This document shows, piece after piece, positions 27,244 to 36,895 of a stretch of 64,000 nucleotides of DNA. Source of the DNA: Streptomyces sp. NBC_01335. Lineage in GTDB: Bacteria > Actinomycetota > Actinomycetes > Streptomycetales > Streptomycetaceae. Location: the NCBI RefSeq assembly GCF_035953295.1, contig NZ_CP108370.1, forward strand, positions 2,480,001-2,544,000, in the 5' to 3' direction. The translations under genes and the position numbers were made by a program. Position 1 is the stretch's first letter. Every line of letters begins with the position of its first letter. The notes under the pieces were generated by a model that saw only the letters and a program-made list of their open reading frames with translations, searched no databases and was not told where the DNA came from.

Positions 27244-27275
27244 CGGCGCCCCCGATTACGTAACCGGGGGCGCCG
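27244..27275. terminator. Bidirectional terminator at the accessory/core boundary
   Basis: An 11-bp perfect stem (CGGCGCCCCCG / CGGGGGCGCCG) encloses a 10-base loop that itself contains the palindrome TTACGTAA. It separates the convergent repeat-protein gene and the mmcQ-like gene. Confidence 0.85.
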
Positions 27276-27290
27276 AAGACCACACCGCTC

Positions 27291-27644
27291 TCAGGCCCGG
27301 TCCAGCCGGAGCCTCTCCGCCCGGGGCAGCCCCGCCACCACCAGGTCGTAACTGTCCTCGATCAGCTCGCGGACCAGCTTGGCGGGCAGGTCGCCGACCG
27401 TGACGGTGTTCCAGTGGCGCTTGTTCATGTGCCAGCCGGGGACGATCGCCGGGTACTCCTCGCGGAGGCGTACCGCCTCGTCCGGGTCGCACTTGAGGTT
27501 GACGGTGAGCGGGCGGGCGTCCAGGGCGGTGAGCGCGAACATCTTGCCGAGCACCTTGAAGACCGAGGTCTCCGGGGTGAAGGGGAACTCCTCCACGGCC
27601 TCGTTGAAGTCCAGGCAGAAGGCCCGCAGTTGTGCGCTGTTCAT
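27291..27644 (-). CDS. MmcQ/YjbR family DNA-binding-fold protein
   Basis: The 117-residue protein starts MNSAQLRAFCLDFNEAVEEF and shows the family's features: FPFTPETSVFKVLGKMFAL, VNLKCDPDEAVRLREEY, and the end motif PGWHMNKRHWNTV. The fold resembles a CyaY-like or DNA-binding domain, and the family's biochemical role is not settled. It lies 43 bp from the CorC-type gene stop, in the same direction, and marks the return to the conserved gene cluster. Confidence 0.92.
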   Translation of the reverse strand: MNSAQLRAFCLDFNEAVEEFPFTPETSVFKVLGKMFALTALDARPLTVNLKCDPDEAVRLREEYPAIVPGWHMNKRHWNTVTVGDLPAKLVRELIEDSYDLVVAGLPRAERLRLDRA

Positions 27645-27687
27645 TCCGACTCCCTTTCCCCTGCTCCGACGTGTATCACTTGGCCGG

Positions 27688-29001
27688 TTACTCCGCCTTC
27701 GCCTCCGCGTCCGGCTCAGCCTCCGACCCCTCGGCCTCCGGCTCCACCAGCACCGTGACGATCTTGTTGCGGCGCCCCGCCGTGGCCTCCGCCGTCAGCC
27801 GCAGCCTGCGGCCGTCGGGGAGGCTGACGACCGAGGTGGCTCCGGCGATCGGAACCCGGCCCAGCGCCTTGGCGAGGAGGCCGCCGACGGTCTCGACGTC
27901 CTCGTCGTCGTACTCGTCGAAGCCGAAGAGCTGCCCGAGGTCGCCGATGTCGAGGCGGGCGGTCACCCGGTAGCAGCCGTTCTCCAGCTCCTGGACGGGC
28001 GGGAGTTCCCGGTCGTACTCGTCGGTGATCTCGCCGACGATCTCCTCCAGGATGTCCTCGATGGTGACGATGCCGGCCGTGCCGCCGTACTCGTCGATGA
28101 CCACGGCGACGTGGTTGCGGTCCTGCTGCATCTCGCGCAGCAGGTCACCGGCGTTCTTCGTGTCGGGGACGAACGCGGCGGCCCGCATCGCCGTGGAGAC
28201 GAGGTCGGCCTCGGAGTCGCGGTTGATGTGGGTCTTGCGGACCAGGTCCTTGAGGTAGACGATCCCGACGATGTCGTCCTCGTTCTCCCCGGTGACCGGG
28301 ATCCGGGAGAACCCGGAACGCAGGGCGAGGGTGGTCGCCTGGCGGATCGTCTTGTACCGCTCGATGGCGACCAGGTCGGTGCGGGGCACCATCACCTCGC
28401 GGACGAGGGTGTCGCCCAGCTCGAAGACGGAGTGCACCATGCGGCGCTCGTCGTCCTCGATCAGCGATTCGGCCTCCGCGAGGTCGACCATCGCGCGCAG
28501 CTCCGCCTCGCTGGCGAACGGTCCCTTGCGGAACCCCTTGCCGGGGGTGAGGGCGTTGCCGATGAGGATCAGCAGCTGCGGGATGGGGCCCATGATCCTG
28601 GCCAGCGGCAGCAGTACGTACGCGGCGGCGGTCGCGGTGTTCAGCGGGTGCTGGCGGCCGATGGTGCGGGGCGAGACGCCGATGGCGACGTAGCTGACGA
28701 GGACCATGACCCCCATCGCGACGGCCAGCGCCTCCCAGGTCTCGGAGAGTTCCTGGAGGCAGGCGTACGTGACCAGGACCCCGGCCGCCATCTCGCAGGC
28801 GACCCGTACGAGCAGGGCGACGTTGAGATAGCGGGTCGGGTCGGAGGCGACCTGCGCGAGTTTCGCGCTGCCGCGCCGTCCGGCCCGGACCGCCTCCGCG
28901 GCCCGGAAGCTGGACATGCGGGCGATGGCGGTCTCGGCGCAGGCGGCGAGCCAGCCGACGATCACCAGCAGGACGGCTCCGGCGACGAGGGGAAAGCTCA
29001 C
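27688..29001 (-). CDS. CorC/HlyC-family CNNM membrane protein with CBS pair
   Basis: The 437-residue protein has an N-terminal CNNM membrane domain with four hydrophobic helices ([36 protein letters not shown]), then two CBS domains ([35 protein letters not shown]) and a C-terminal CorC/HlyC domain ([17 protein letters not shown]). This architecture is associated with magnesium or cobalt transport or its control; the ion is not certain. The start overlaps the ybeY stop by 4 bp, so the two are coupled. Confidence 0.93.
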   Translation of the reverse strand: MSFPLVAGAVLLVIVGWLAACAETAIARMSSFRAAEAVRAGRRGSAKLAQVASDPTRYLNVALLVRVACEMAAGVLVTYACLQELSETWEALAVAMGVMVLVSYVAIGVSPRTIGRQHPLNTATAAAYVLLPLARIMGPIPQLLILIGNALTPGKGFRKGPFASEAELRAMVDLAEAESLIEDDERRMVHSVFELGDTLVREVMVPRTDLVAIERYKTIRQATTLALRSGFSRIPVTGENEDDIVGIVYLKDLVRKTHINRDSEADLVSTAMRAAAFVPDTKNAGDLLREMQQDRNHVAVVIDEYGGTAGIVTIEDILEEIVGEITDEYDRELPPVQELENGCYRVTARLDIGDLGQLFGFDEYDDEDVETVGGLLAKALGRVPIAGATSVVSLPDGRRLRLTAEATAGRRNKIVTVLVEPEAEGSEAEPDAEAKAE

Positions 29002-29495
29002 GAGACCGTGGGAGCCGGGGAGGGTCCGGTCAGCCCGCGCTCGCCCCGCCAGCCGTCCACGATGGCGGCCTGGAGGCCGAACATCTCGGCCTTCTCGTCG
29101 GGCTCCTCGTGGTCGTACCCGAGGAGGTGCAGCACTCCGTGGACGGTGAGGAGCTGGAGCTCCTCGTCCATGGAGTGCCGCGTCTCGGCCTCTTCGCCCT
29201 GCCGCTTCGCGACCTCCGGGCAGAGCACGATGTCACCGAGGAGGCCCTGCGGGGGCTCCTCGTCGTCCTTCGACGGCGGACGGAGCTCGTCCATCGGGAA
29301 GGACATGACATCGGTCGGGCCCGGGAGGTCCATCCACTGGATGTGGAGCTGCTCCATGGCGTCGGTGTCCACCACGATCACCGAGAGTTCGGACAGCGGG
29401 TGGATCCGCATCCGGGCGAGGGCGTAGCGGGCGATGTCGAGGATCGCCTGCTCGTCGACCTCGGTTCCGGACTCGTTGTTGACGTCGATCGACAT
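28998..29495 (-). CDS. ybeY: Endoribonuclease YbeY
   Basis: The 165-residue protein needed for 16S rRNA 3' end maturation and ribosome quality control. The metal site is [13 protein letters not shown] (three His in the H-X3-H-X5-H pattern), and the upstream [12 protein letters not shown] is conserved. It lies 13 bp downstream of phoH and overlaps corC, the normal order phoH-ybeY-corC. Confidence 0.95.
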   Translation of the reverse strand: MSIDVNNESGTEVDEQAILDIARYALARMRIHPLSELSVIVVDTDAMEQLHIQWMDLPGPTDVMSFPMDELRPPSKDDEEPPQGLLGDIVLCPEVAKRQGEEAETRHSMDEELQLLTVHGVLHLLGYDHEEPDEKAEMFGLQAAIVDGWRGERGLTGPSPAPTVS

Positions 29496-29507
29496 GGTGC
29501 GCTGAAA

Positions 29508-30524
<1,017 letters not shown>

Positions 30525-30682
30525 GGGCCGGCCCTCGGGCCTGCGCATACCTCCTGTTGCGGGGTTCTCGCCGGTCGACAACCTCTGTGTCCAGCCTACG
30601 ACTCCGCGCCGACAACGCCGAGGGGTTTTGCGCCCCGTTCTCGTAGGCCCCCAGGGGCCCGGGAGGGGCCTGGGAGGCCCGC

Positions 30683-31795
30683 TCAGGGCGCCCGGAAGCC
30701 GATGGTGGGGACCGCGCGGCGCAGCGGCCAGGGGCGGCTGGCTGCGGGCAGCAGGCGCTCCAGGAAGGAGTACCGCTCCAGGGCGGCCGGGTCCTGGGCC
30801 TCGAAGGTGCGCACCTGCTGCCACCAGGCGGCGATCTCGGCCCAGCCGGGGGCGGAGAGCGAGCCGCCGAACTCCTGTACGGAGAGGGCGGCGGTGAGGC
30901 CGGCGAAGGCGAGGCGGTCGGCGAGCGGCCAGTCCGCGAGGGTGCCGGTGACGAACCCGGCGACGAAGACGTCGCCGGCGCCGGTCGGGTCGAGGGCCGC
31001 CACGTCGATGGCGGGGACCTCGGCCGTGGTGCCGGTGGCAGCGTCCACGGCGTAGGCGCCCTCCGCGCCGAGGGTGACCACGGCGAGCGGTACGTGTTCG
31101 GCCAGCGCGTGGGCGGCGGCGCGGGGGGTGTCGCGGCCGGTGTAGCGCATGGCCTCCTCCGCGTTGGGCAGGAAGGCGGCGCAGTGCGCGAGGTCGGGGA
31201 GGGCGGTGAGGTCCCAGCGGCCGGTCTCGTCCCAGCCGACGTCGGCGAAGATCTGGGCGCCGTGCCGGGCGGCCGCGGCGACCCAGGGTTCGCTGCGGCC
31301 GGGGGTGAGCGAGGCGACGGCCGCGCGGGCGCGCGGCGGGCAGTGCGGGAACGTGCGGCGTTCCGTACCGGGGGCGGCGGCCGGGAGGGGGGCCTCGTGA
31401 CCGTGCGAGACCATCGTGCGCTCGCCCTCGTACGCCATGGAGACGGTGACGGGCGAGTGCCAGCCGGGGACGGTGTGCGACATGGAGAGGTCGATGCCCT
31501 CGCCCTGTTCGAGGGCGTCCCAGCAGTACTCGCCGTAGTGGTCGTCGCCGAAGGCGGCGGCGAGCGAGGTGCGCAGGCCGAGACGGGCGAGGGCGGTGGC
31601 CATGTTGGCGACGCCGCCGGGGCTGGAGCCCATGCCCCGGGCCCAGGACTCCGTACCGCGCACGGGGGCGCTGTCCAGGCCGGTGAAGACGATGTCGAGG
31701 AAGACGGTGCCCGTGAGGAAGACGTCGCAGGCGGGGTCCTCGGGGACGCGCAGCCCCACCAGTGGATCGACGGCTGGGCTGCTCTCCGTGCTCAT
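30683..31795 (-). CDS. PfkB-family carbohydrate kinase
   Basis: The 370-residue kinase starts MSTESSPAVDPLVGLRVPE. It has the N-terminal PfkB pattern (GSSPGGVANMATALARLG), the C-terminal catalytic motif DPTGAGDVFVAGF with its Asp base, and the ATP-loop-like VTLGAEGAYAVD. Substrate is not told by sequence; the family covers sugars and nucleosides. It stands alone upstream of phoH. A minisatellite lies immediately upstream, where its promoter or leader should be. Confidence 0.88.
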   Translation of the reverse strand: MSTESSPAVDPLVGLRVPEDPACDVFLTGTVFLDIVFTGLDSAPVRGTESWARGMGSSPGGVANMATALARLGLRTSLAAAFGDDHYGEYCWDALEQGEGIDLSMSHTVPGWHSPVTVSMAYEGERTMVSHGHEAPLPAAAPGTERRTFPHCPPRARAAVASLTPGRSEPWVAAAARHGAQIFADVGWDETGRWDLTALPDLAHCAAFLPNAEEAMRYTGRDTPRAAAHALAEHVPLAVVTLGAEGAYAVDAATGTTAEVPAIDVAALDPTGAGDVFVAGFVTGTLADWPLADRLAFAGLTAALSVQEFGGSLSAPGWAEIAAWWQQVRTFEAQDPAALERYSFLERLLPAASRPWPLRRAVPTIGFRAP

Positions 31796-31811
31796 CTTGC
31801 GCTCCCCGGGC

Positions 31812-31963
31812 GTGCTCGGTGCCGATGTGCTCTGGTGCTGACGTGCTCTGGTGCCGATGTGCTCTGGTGCTGATGTGCTGCTCCGGTACTGACGTGCGCC
31901 GGTGCTGGTGTGCTGTTCCGGTACTGACGTGCGCCGGTGCTGATGTGCTGTTCAGGTACCGAC
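31812..31963. repeat. Nine-unit minisatellite upstream of the PfkB kinase gene
   Basis: Nine related units begin GTGC and end in GAT, GAC or GGT: one of 15 bp, five of 16 bp (for example GTGCTCTGGTGCTGAC) and three of 19 bp (for example GTGCTGTTCCGGTACTGAC). They fill the 152 bp before the kinase start. The rest of 31796-32357 holds no gene that I can support. It contains a GTGA-N6-TCAC motif and probably the promoter of the MFS gene at 32358. Confidence 0.85.
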
Positions 31964-32150
31964 GCGATCCGCCGGGCCTGCCGGTGCGCTCCGCCGGCGG
32001 TCTCCGCCGACGTGCTCCGCGGCCCTGCGGAATCCGGTCAGTCTGCCCGATTCACGGGTGGTTCCGCAGGCCCCACACGCCCTCGCGCCTCTGCGGCCGA
32101 CCTGGGCGAACAGGCTCCGCTACCCCCATGTCACGGCAGCAAACGCATAA

Positions 32151-32164
32151 GTGACGCGGATCAC
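32151..32164. promoter_or_regulatory. CRP-like binding motif GTGA-N6-TCAC
   Basis: GTGACGCGGATCAC at 32151-32164 matches the classic CRP half-site pattern with a 6-base gap. It lies about 194 bp upstream of the MFS gene at 32358. Streptomyces has a Crp regulator, so this is a plausible target. Confidence 0.5.
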
Positions 32165-32357
32165 ATAATCCCGCCTTTCGATCACCTGTGCGTGCTTGAT
32201 ACAAATTGCCCGGCGGACACGATCGGGTACGAAGACCGGGGAATCGCCCTTCTCCCCCTTTTCTCGCGTCACCCTGGTTCTCCCCACCTCTCTTCACCCC
32301 TGCCCCACCTCTCCCCCCACCTCCCTGCCGGCCTCCGGCATGTCTTCAGGAACGCCC

Positions 32358-33716
32358 ATGTCCTCGCGCCCTCGCGCCGCGTGGCCCCTGGTCGCCGTGT
32401 TCACCGCCGGTTACCTCGCTGCCTATCTCCTTCCCACCGTCGTCGGGCGGCTCAGCGCCCATCTCGGCCTGACGACCGCTCAGGCGGGCCTCGTCGGCAG
32501 CGCCCTGCTGCTGAGTTCGGCCTCCGCCGGTTTCACACTGGCGGGCCGGGTCGAGCGCTTCGGGGCCCGTCGCCCCGCGCGGCTCGGACTGGTCCTCGCG
32601 GTCACCGGGTACGGCTGCGCCGCGCTGACCACCTCGGTGCCGCTGGTGGTGCTGGGCGCGATGGTCGGCGGCTTCGGCTCCGGTACGGCCACCGCCGTGG
32701 CCGCGTCCGGGATCGCGGCGCAGAGCGACCCGCACCGCACCTCCTCGCTCGGGCTGCTCAGCGTCTCCGCGACCGCGGGCGCCCTCTACCTGACGATCCC
32801 GCACCTGGGCGGCGGCCACCGGCTGCCCTTCGCCGCCATCGCGCTGGTCGCCCTGCTGGTCTGGCCGGCCACCTCCCGGCTCGGCACGCCGGTCCCCGCC
32901 GCGACCGGCACCCCGGTCACCGGCCGTCTGCCGCACCGGCGTTCGGGTCTCCTGCTGGCGGGCGGGATGCTCGTCTGGTCCATGGCGCAGAACGCGCTCT
33001 GGGGCGTCAGCAGCCGGATCGGCGTGGACCAGGTGGGGCTCTCCGAGGTCACCGTGGGCGCGGTGTTCGCCGCCGCGCTGGGCGCCGGGCTGCTCGGGGT
33101 CATGGGCGCCGGGGCGCTGGGCGCCCGGCTGGGCCGCGCGGTCCCGATCGGCTGCGGCACCGTCGTCATCGCCGGGAGCATCGTGCTCAGCGCCTCGGCG
33201 CGGGGGCTCGGTTCGTTCGCGACCGGCGAGATCCTGTGGAACACCGTCTACCCGGTGGTCCTCTCGTATCTGATCGGCCTGGCCGCGTCGCTCGACGTAC
33301 GGGGCCGCTGGGCGGTGCTCGCCGGGTCCGCCTCCTCGGTGGGGGTGGCCTGCGGGCCGGTGCTCGGCAGCGTGCTCTCCGAGGGGGCCGGGTTCCCCGC
33401 GATGGGCCTGGTCCTCGGGGCGGTGACCCTGCTGGTGGCGGCCCCGGTCACGGCGGTGGCGCTGCACGCCGGCGGGCGTCCGCTGGTGCCCGGTTCGGTG
33501 CGCCGCCGCGGTGGCGCCCCGGCGGCGCTGCTCGCCGCGACGACAGGCGGTCTGCCCGGTGCCGTACCGAAGCTCGGCGCGCCGGAACAGGCCGTCACGG
33601 AACTCGCCGTACCCGCCCTGCGCCGCAGGCGGCTGGGGCGGAGCGCGTTCCGGACGGCCGGTCCGGCGGGCGGGGGCGGTCAGTCGAACGCGTACGCCTC
33701 GACCTCGGACAGGTAG
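32358..33716 (+). CDS. MFS transporter
   Basis: The 452-residue protein starts MSSRPRAAWPLVAVFTAGY; AGGA lies 6 bases upstream of that ATG. It has about 12 helices (AAYLLPTVVGRLSAHLGLT; GSALLLSSASAGFTLAG) and a family loop AGRVERFGARRPARLGL. The last 70 residues form an extra hydrophilic tail rich in Arg and Pro. The substrate is unknown. Its 3' end overlaps the deaminase gene on the other strand by 37 bp. Confidence 0.85.
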   Translation: MSSRPRAAWPLVAVFTAGYLAAYLLPTVVGRLSAHLGLTTAQAGLVGSALLLSSASAGFTLAGRVERFGARRPARLGLVLAVTGYGCAALTTSVPLVVLGAMVGGFGSGTATAVAASGIAAQSDPHRTSSLGLLSVSATAGALYLTIPHLGGGHRLPFAAIALVALLVWPATSRLGTPVPAATGTPVTGRLPHRRSGLLLAGGMLVWSMAQNALWGVSSRIGVDQVGLSEVTVGAVFAAALGAGLLGVMGAGALGARLGRAVPIGCGTVVIAGSIVLSASARGLGSFATGEILWNTVYPVVLSYLIGLAASLDVRGRWAVLAGSASSVGVACGPVLGSVLSEGAGFPAMGLVLGAVTLLVAAPVTAVALHAGGRPLVPGSVRRRGGAPAALLAATTGGLPGAVPKLGAPEQAVTELAVPALRRRRLGRSAFRTAGPAGGGGQSNAYASTSDR

Positions 33717-34729
33717 CGCGCCCTGCGCTCCTCGTCGTGGTCGAGGAAGGCCGCCTCGAAGGAGTTGCGGGCCAGCGTGCGCAGCTGCTCGTGGTCGAGG
33801 GCGAGCGCCTCGTGGACCGCGTGGAAGGTGTCTCCGACGTATCCGCCGAAGTAGGCCGGGTCGTCGGAGTTCACCGTGCAGTGCAGCCCGGCCGCCAGCA
33901 TGGCGGGCAGCGGGTGCTCCTCAAGGATGTCGATGGCGCGCAGCCGGACGTTGGAGAGCGGGCAGAGGGTGAGCGGTACGCGGTCGGCGACGAGCCGGGC
34001 GACCAGCTCGGGGTCCTCCATGCAGCGCAGCCCGTGGTCGATGCGCTCGACGCCGAGGACGTCGAGGGCCTCGCGGATGTACTCCGGCGGGCCCTCCTCG
34101 CCGGCGTGGGCGACCTTGCGCAGGCCGAGCCTGCCGGCCTCCTCGTAGACCTCGCGGAACTTGGCCGGCGGGTGGCCGACCTCGGCGGAGTCGAGGCCGA
34201 CGGCGGCGATGCGGTGCAGGTACGGCTTGGCGGCCTCCAGCGTCTCCAGGGCCGATTCGGCCGACTGGTCGCGCAGGAAGCAGAGGATGAGCTGGGTGGA
34301 GATGCCGTGCTTCTCCTCGCTGCGCTCCAGTGCGCGGCCGAGGCCCTCGACGACGGTGCCGATGGGCACGCCCCGGGCGGTGTGCGCCTGCGGGTCGAAG
34401 AAGATCTCCGCGTGCCGGACGCCCTGGGCGGCGGCCCGCGTGAGGTACGCGTCGGCGAGTTCGGCGAAGTCGTCCTCGGTCCGGAGCACGGCCATCAGCG
34501 CGTAGTACAGGTCGAGGAAGCTCTGCAGGTCGTCGAAGAGGTACGCGGTGCGCAGCTCGTCGGTGGTGGCGTAGGGCAGGGTCACCCCGTTGCGCCGGGC
34601 CAGCGCGAAGGCCAGCTCGGGTTCGAGGGTCCCTTCGATGTGGAGGTGGAGTTCTGCCTTGGGGAGGTGCACGGTGTCTCGCTCACGGAGGGGGGTGGTG
34701 ACGTGAATCGGTGGTGCCGGGGTCGGCAC
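33680..34729 (-). CDS. Adenine/adenosine deaminase family protein
   Basis: The 349-residue amidohydrolase has the metal site AELHLHIEGTLEPE, then GLDSAEVGHPP, KVAHAGEEG with a metal His, DHGLRC, and NSDDPAYFGGY. The HIEGTLEPEL and SDDPAYFGGY sequences match the adenine deaminase branch better than true adenosine deaminases, so adenine is the likelier substrate. The usual annotation is adenosine deaminase. It lies 19 bp after the RNase Z gene, in the same direction. Confidence 0.88.
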   Translation of the reverse strand: MPTPAPPIHVTTPLRERDTVHLPKAELHLHIEGTLEPELAFALARRNGVTLPYATTDELRTAYLFDDLQSFLDLYYALMAVLRTEDDFAELADAYLTRAAAQGVRHAEIFFDPQAHTARGVPIGTVVEGLGRALERSEEKHGISTQLILCFLRDQSAESALETLEAAKPYLHRIAAVGLDSAEVGHPPAKFREVYEEAGRLGLRKVAHAGEEGPPEYIREALDVLGVERIDHGLRCMEDPELVARLVADRVPLTLCPLSNVRLRAIDILEEHPLPAMLAAGLHCTVNSDDPAYFGGYVGDTFHAVHEALALDHEQLRTLARNSFEAAFLDHDEERRARYLSEVEAYAFD

Positions 34730-34748
34730 CGGGTACTTCTGCGGTGGG

Positions 34749-35657
34749 TCAGTGGTGCCGGGTGGGGACCGGTACCACGGTCAGGTCCTGGGCGACGGTC
34801 AGTGCGCCCTCGAACCCGGCGGCGCGGGCCTGGACCCCGAAGAGTTCCGGGTCGTCGTACCGCTGGGAGAAGTGGGTGAGTACGAGGTGGCGTACGCCCG
34901 CTTCGGCGGCCACCCGGCCCGCCTGGCCGGCGGTCAGGTGGCCGTGGTCGGTGGCCAGGGCGAGGTCTTCGTCGAGGAAGGTCGATTCGATGACCAGCAG
35001 GTCGCATCCCTCGGCGAGCCTGTACACACCGTCGCACAGCCTGGTGTCCATGACGAACGCGAAGCGCTGTCCCGGCCGGTGCTCGGAGACCGCGTCGAGC
35101 GGGACGCCGCCGAGGGAGCCCTCGCGCTGGATGCGGCCCACGTCGGGGCCCTGGATGCCGTGGGCGGCGAGGAGCGCGGGGACCATGCGGCGCCCGTCGG
35201 GCTCGGTGAGGCGGTAGCCGTACGACTCGACGGGGTGCGACAGCCGGTACGAGTCCAGGGTGTACGCGTCGGTGGTGGCGAGCACCCCGTCGGCGGCGAC
35301 CGGGGCCTCGGTGAGCCGGACGGTCTCGCGGTAGGCGGTGGCGTACCGGAGCCGCTCGAAGAAGTGCTGCCCGCTCGCCGGGTAGTGGGCGGTGACGGGG
35401 TGCGGGACCCGGTCGAGGTTGATCCGCTGGATCACCCCGGCCAGCCCGAGCGAGTGGTCGCCGTGGAAGTGGGTGACGCAGATCCGGTCGATGTCGTGCG
35501 CGGCGACACCGGCCCGCAGCATCTGGCGCTGGGTGCCCTCGCCGGGATCGAAGAGGATGCCCTGGCCGTCCCAGCGCAGCAGGTAGCCGTTGTGGTTGCG
35601 GTGGCGGGTGGGGACCTGGCTGGCGGTGCCGAGCACCACCAGCTCACGTGCGGACAT
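34749..35657 (-). CDS. rnz: Ribonuclease Z
   Basis: The 302-residue metallo-beta-lactamase-fold endonuclease trims tRNA 3' ends. The zinc motif is [13 protein letters not shown], with [11 protein letters not shown] before it and the C-terminal [11 protein letters not shown] and [12 protein letters not shown] that complete the tRNase Z set. It starts [21 protein letters not shown] and lies 15 bp after the HIT gene. Confidence 0.94.
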   Translation of the reverse strand: MSARELVVLGTASQVPTRHRNHNGYLLRWDGQGILFDPGEGTQRQMLRAGVAAHDIDRICVTHFHGDHSLGLAGVIQRINLDRVPHPVTAHYPASGQHFFERLRYATAYRETVRLTEAPVAADGVLATTDAYTLDSYRLSHPVESYGYRLTEPDGRRMVPALLAAHGIQGPDVGRIQREGSLGGVPLDAVSEHRPGQRFAFVMDTRLCDGVYRLAEGCDLLVIESTFLDEDLALATDHGHLTAGQAGRVAAEAGVRHLVLTHFSQRYDDPELFGVQARAAGFEGALTVAQDLTVVPVPTRHH

Positions 35658-35672
35658 GGAAGGGAGCTCCGG

Positions 35673-36032
35673 TCAGCCGGGCGGCCACTGGAGGCCGCGG
35701 CCGCCCAGGACGTGCGCGTGCGCGTGGAAGACGGTCTGGCCTGCGCCGGCGCCGGTGTTGAAGACGACGCGGTAGCCGCCACCGTCGACCTTGTCGTCGG
35801 CGGCGACCGCTCCGGCCTCGCGCAGCACGTCGGCGGCGATCTGCGGTTCGGCGGCGGCGAGCGACGCGGCGTCCGGGTAGTGGACCTTGGGAATGACCAG
35901 GACGTGGGTCGGTGCCTGCGGGTTGATGTCCTGGAAGGCGACGGTGGTGTCGCTCTCGCGGACGATGGTCGCCGGGACCTCCCCCGAGACGATCTTGCAG
36001 AACAGGCAGTCGGACTGCGGCTCTCCCGCCAT
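35673..36032 (-). CDS. HIT-family nucleotide hydrolase
   Basis: The 119-residue protein starts MAGEPQSDCLFCKIVSGE and has the catalytic histidine triad FHAHAHVLGGRG. The N-terminal CLFCKI forms half of a zinc site in some relatives. It should cut nucleoside phosphoramidates or dinucleotides such as AMP-lysine. It lies in the conserved rsmE-HIT-phoH area. Confidence 0.92.
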   Translation of the reverse strand: MAGEPQSDCLFCKIVSGEVPATIVRESDTTVAFQDINPQAPTHVLVIPKVHYPDAASLAAAEPQIAADVLREAGAVAADDKVDGGGYRVVFNTGAGAGQTVFHAHAHVLGGRGLQWPPG

Positions 36033-36151
36033 GGGCCGGCCTCCTCGGTGGGTGGTGGTGACGCTGATGATCCGTTCGGCCCATCGTATCGGGGCGGGGG
36101 CCGCCCGCGGCCGGGCGGCACGGGCGGCGGCGGCCCGCACCCGACCCCGGC

Positions 36152-36895
36152 TCAGCCCCAGCGGCCGGTGCGTCCCAGCAGCAGTGCGGTCGCGGCGGTC
36201 CCGGCGGTGGAGGTGCGCAGCACGCTGCGGCCCAGCCGGTACGTACGGGCCCCGGCGGCGGCGAAGGCCTCCAGCTCCTGGGGGGAGACCCCGCCCTCGG
36301 GGCCGACGACGAGCACGATCTCGCCGGTCGCGGGGAGTTCGGCGGTGGCCAGCGGTTCGCTGTCGCAGTCGCGGTCCTCGTGCAGCACGCCCGCGAAGTC
36401 GGCGGCGGCCAGCAGCGCGGCGACCTGCTTGGTGGTCATCGCCTCGGCGACTTCGGGGAACCGCACCCGGCGGGACTGCTTGCCCGCCTCGCGGGCGGTG
36501 GAGCGCCATTTGGCGAGCGACTTGAGTCCCCGGTCGCCCTTCCACTGGGTGATGCAGCGGCCGGCCTGCCAGGGCACGATCGCGTCGACGCCGGTCTCGG
36601 TCATCGTCTCGACGGCGACCTCGCCCCGGTCACCCTTGGGCAGGGCCTGGACGACGGTGATCCGGGGGGCGGGGAGCTCCTCCTCCTGGACCGGCGCCAC
36701 GGTGACGACCAGCCGGTCCTTGCCCTCGGCGGCACGTACGACGCCCTCGGCCCAGTGGCCGAGCCCGTCCGTCAGCACGACGTCCTCGCCGGGCTGGAGC
36801 CGTTTCACCGAGACGGCGTGCCGTCCCTCGGGGCCCTCCAGCACGAACCCGGGCCCGTTGGGCATCTTCTCGACGACGAAGACCGGTGCGGTCAC
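36152..36895 (-). CDS. rsmE: 16S rRNA m3U1498 methyltransferase
   Basis: The 247-residue SPOUT enzyme methylates U1498 of 16S rRNA. It has a PUA-like N-terminus (PNGPGFVLEGPEGRHAVSV), the middle motif TETGVDAIVPWQAGRC, and the trefoil-knot SAM site IVLVVGPEGGVS with LGRSVLRTSTAGTAA at the C-terminal end. It overlaps the nitronate monooxygenase gene by 4 bp. Confidence 0.95.
   Translation of the reverse strand: MTAPVFVVEKMPNGPGFVLEGPEGRHAVSVKRLQPGEDVVLTDGLGHWAEGVVRAAEGKDRLVVTVAPVQEEELPAPRITVVQALPKGDRGEVAVETMTETGVDAIVPWQAGRCITQWKGDRGLKSLAKWRSTAREAGKQSRRVRFPEVAEAMTTKQVAALLAAADFAGVLHEDRDCDSEPLATAELPATGEIVLVVGPEGGVSPQELEAFAAAGARTYRLGRSVLRTSTAGTAATALLLGRTGRWG

Noticed and set aside
31762..32154. 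A Cys-rich 130-codon ORF across the minisatellite.
   Set aside because: The cysteines come only from reading the repeat units; there is no ribosome site and it overlaps the kinase gene.
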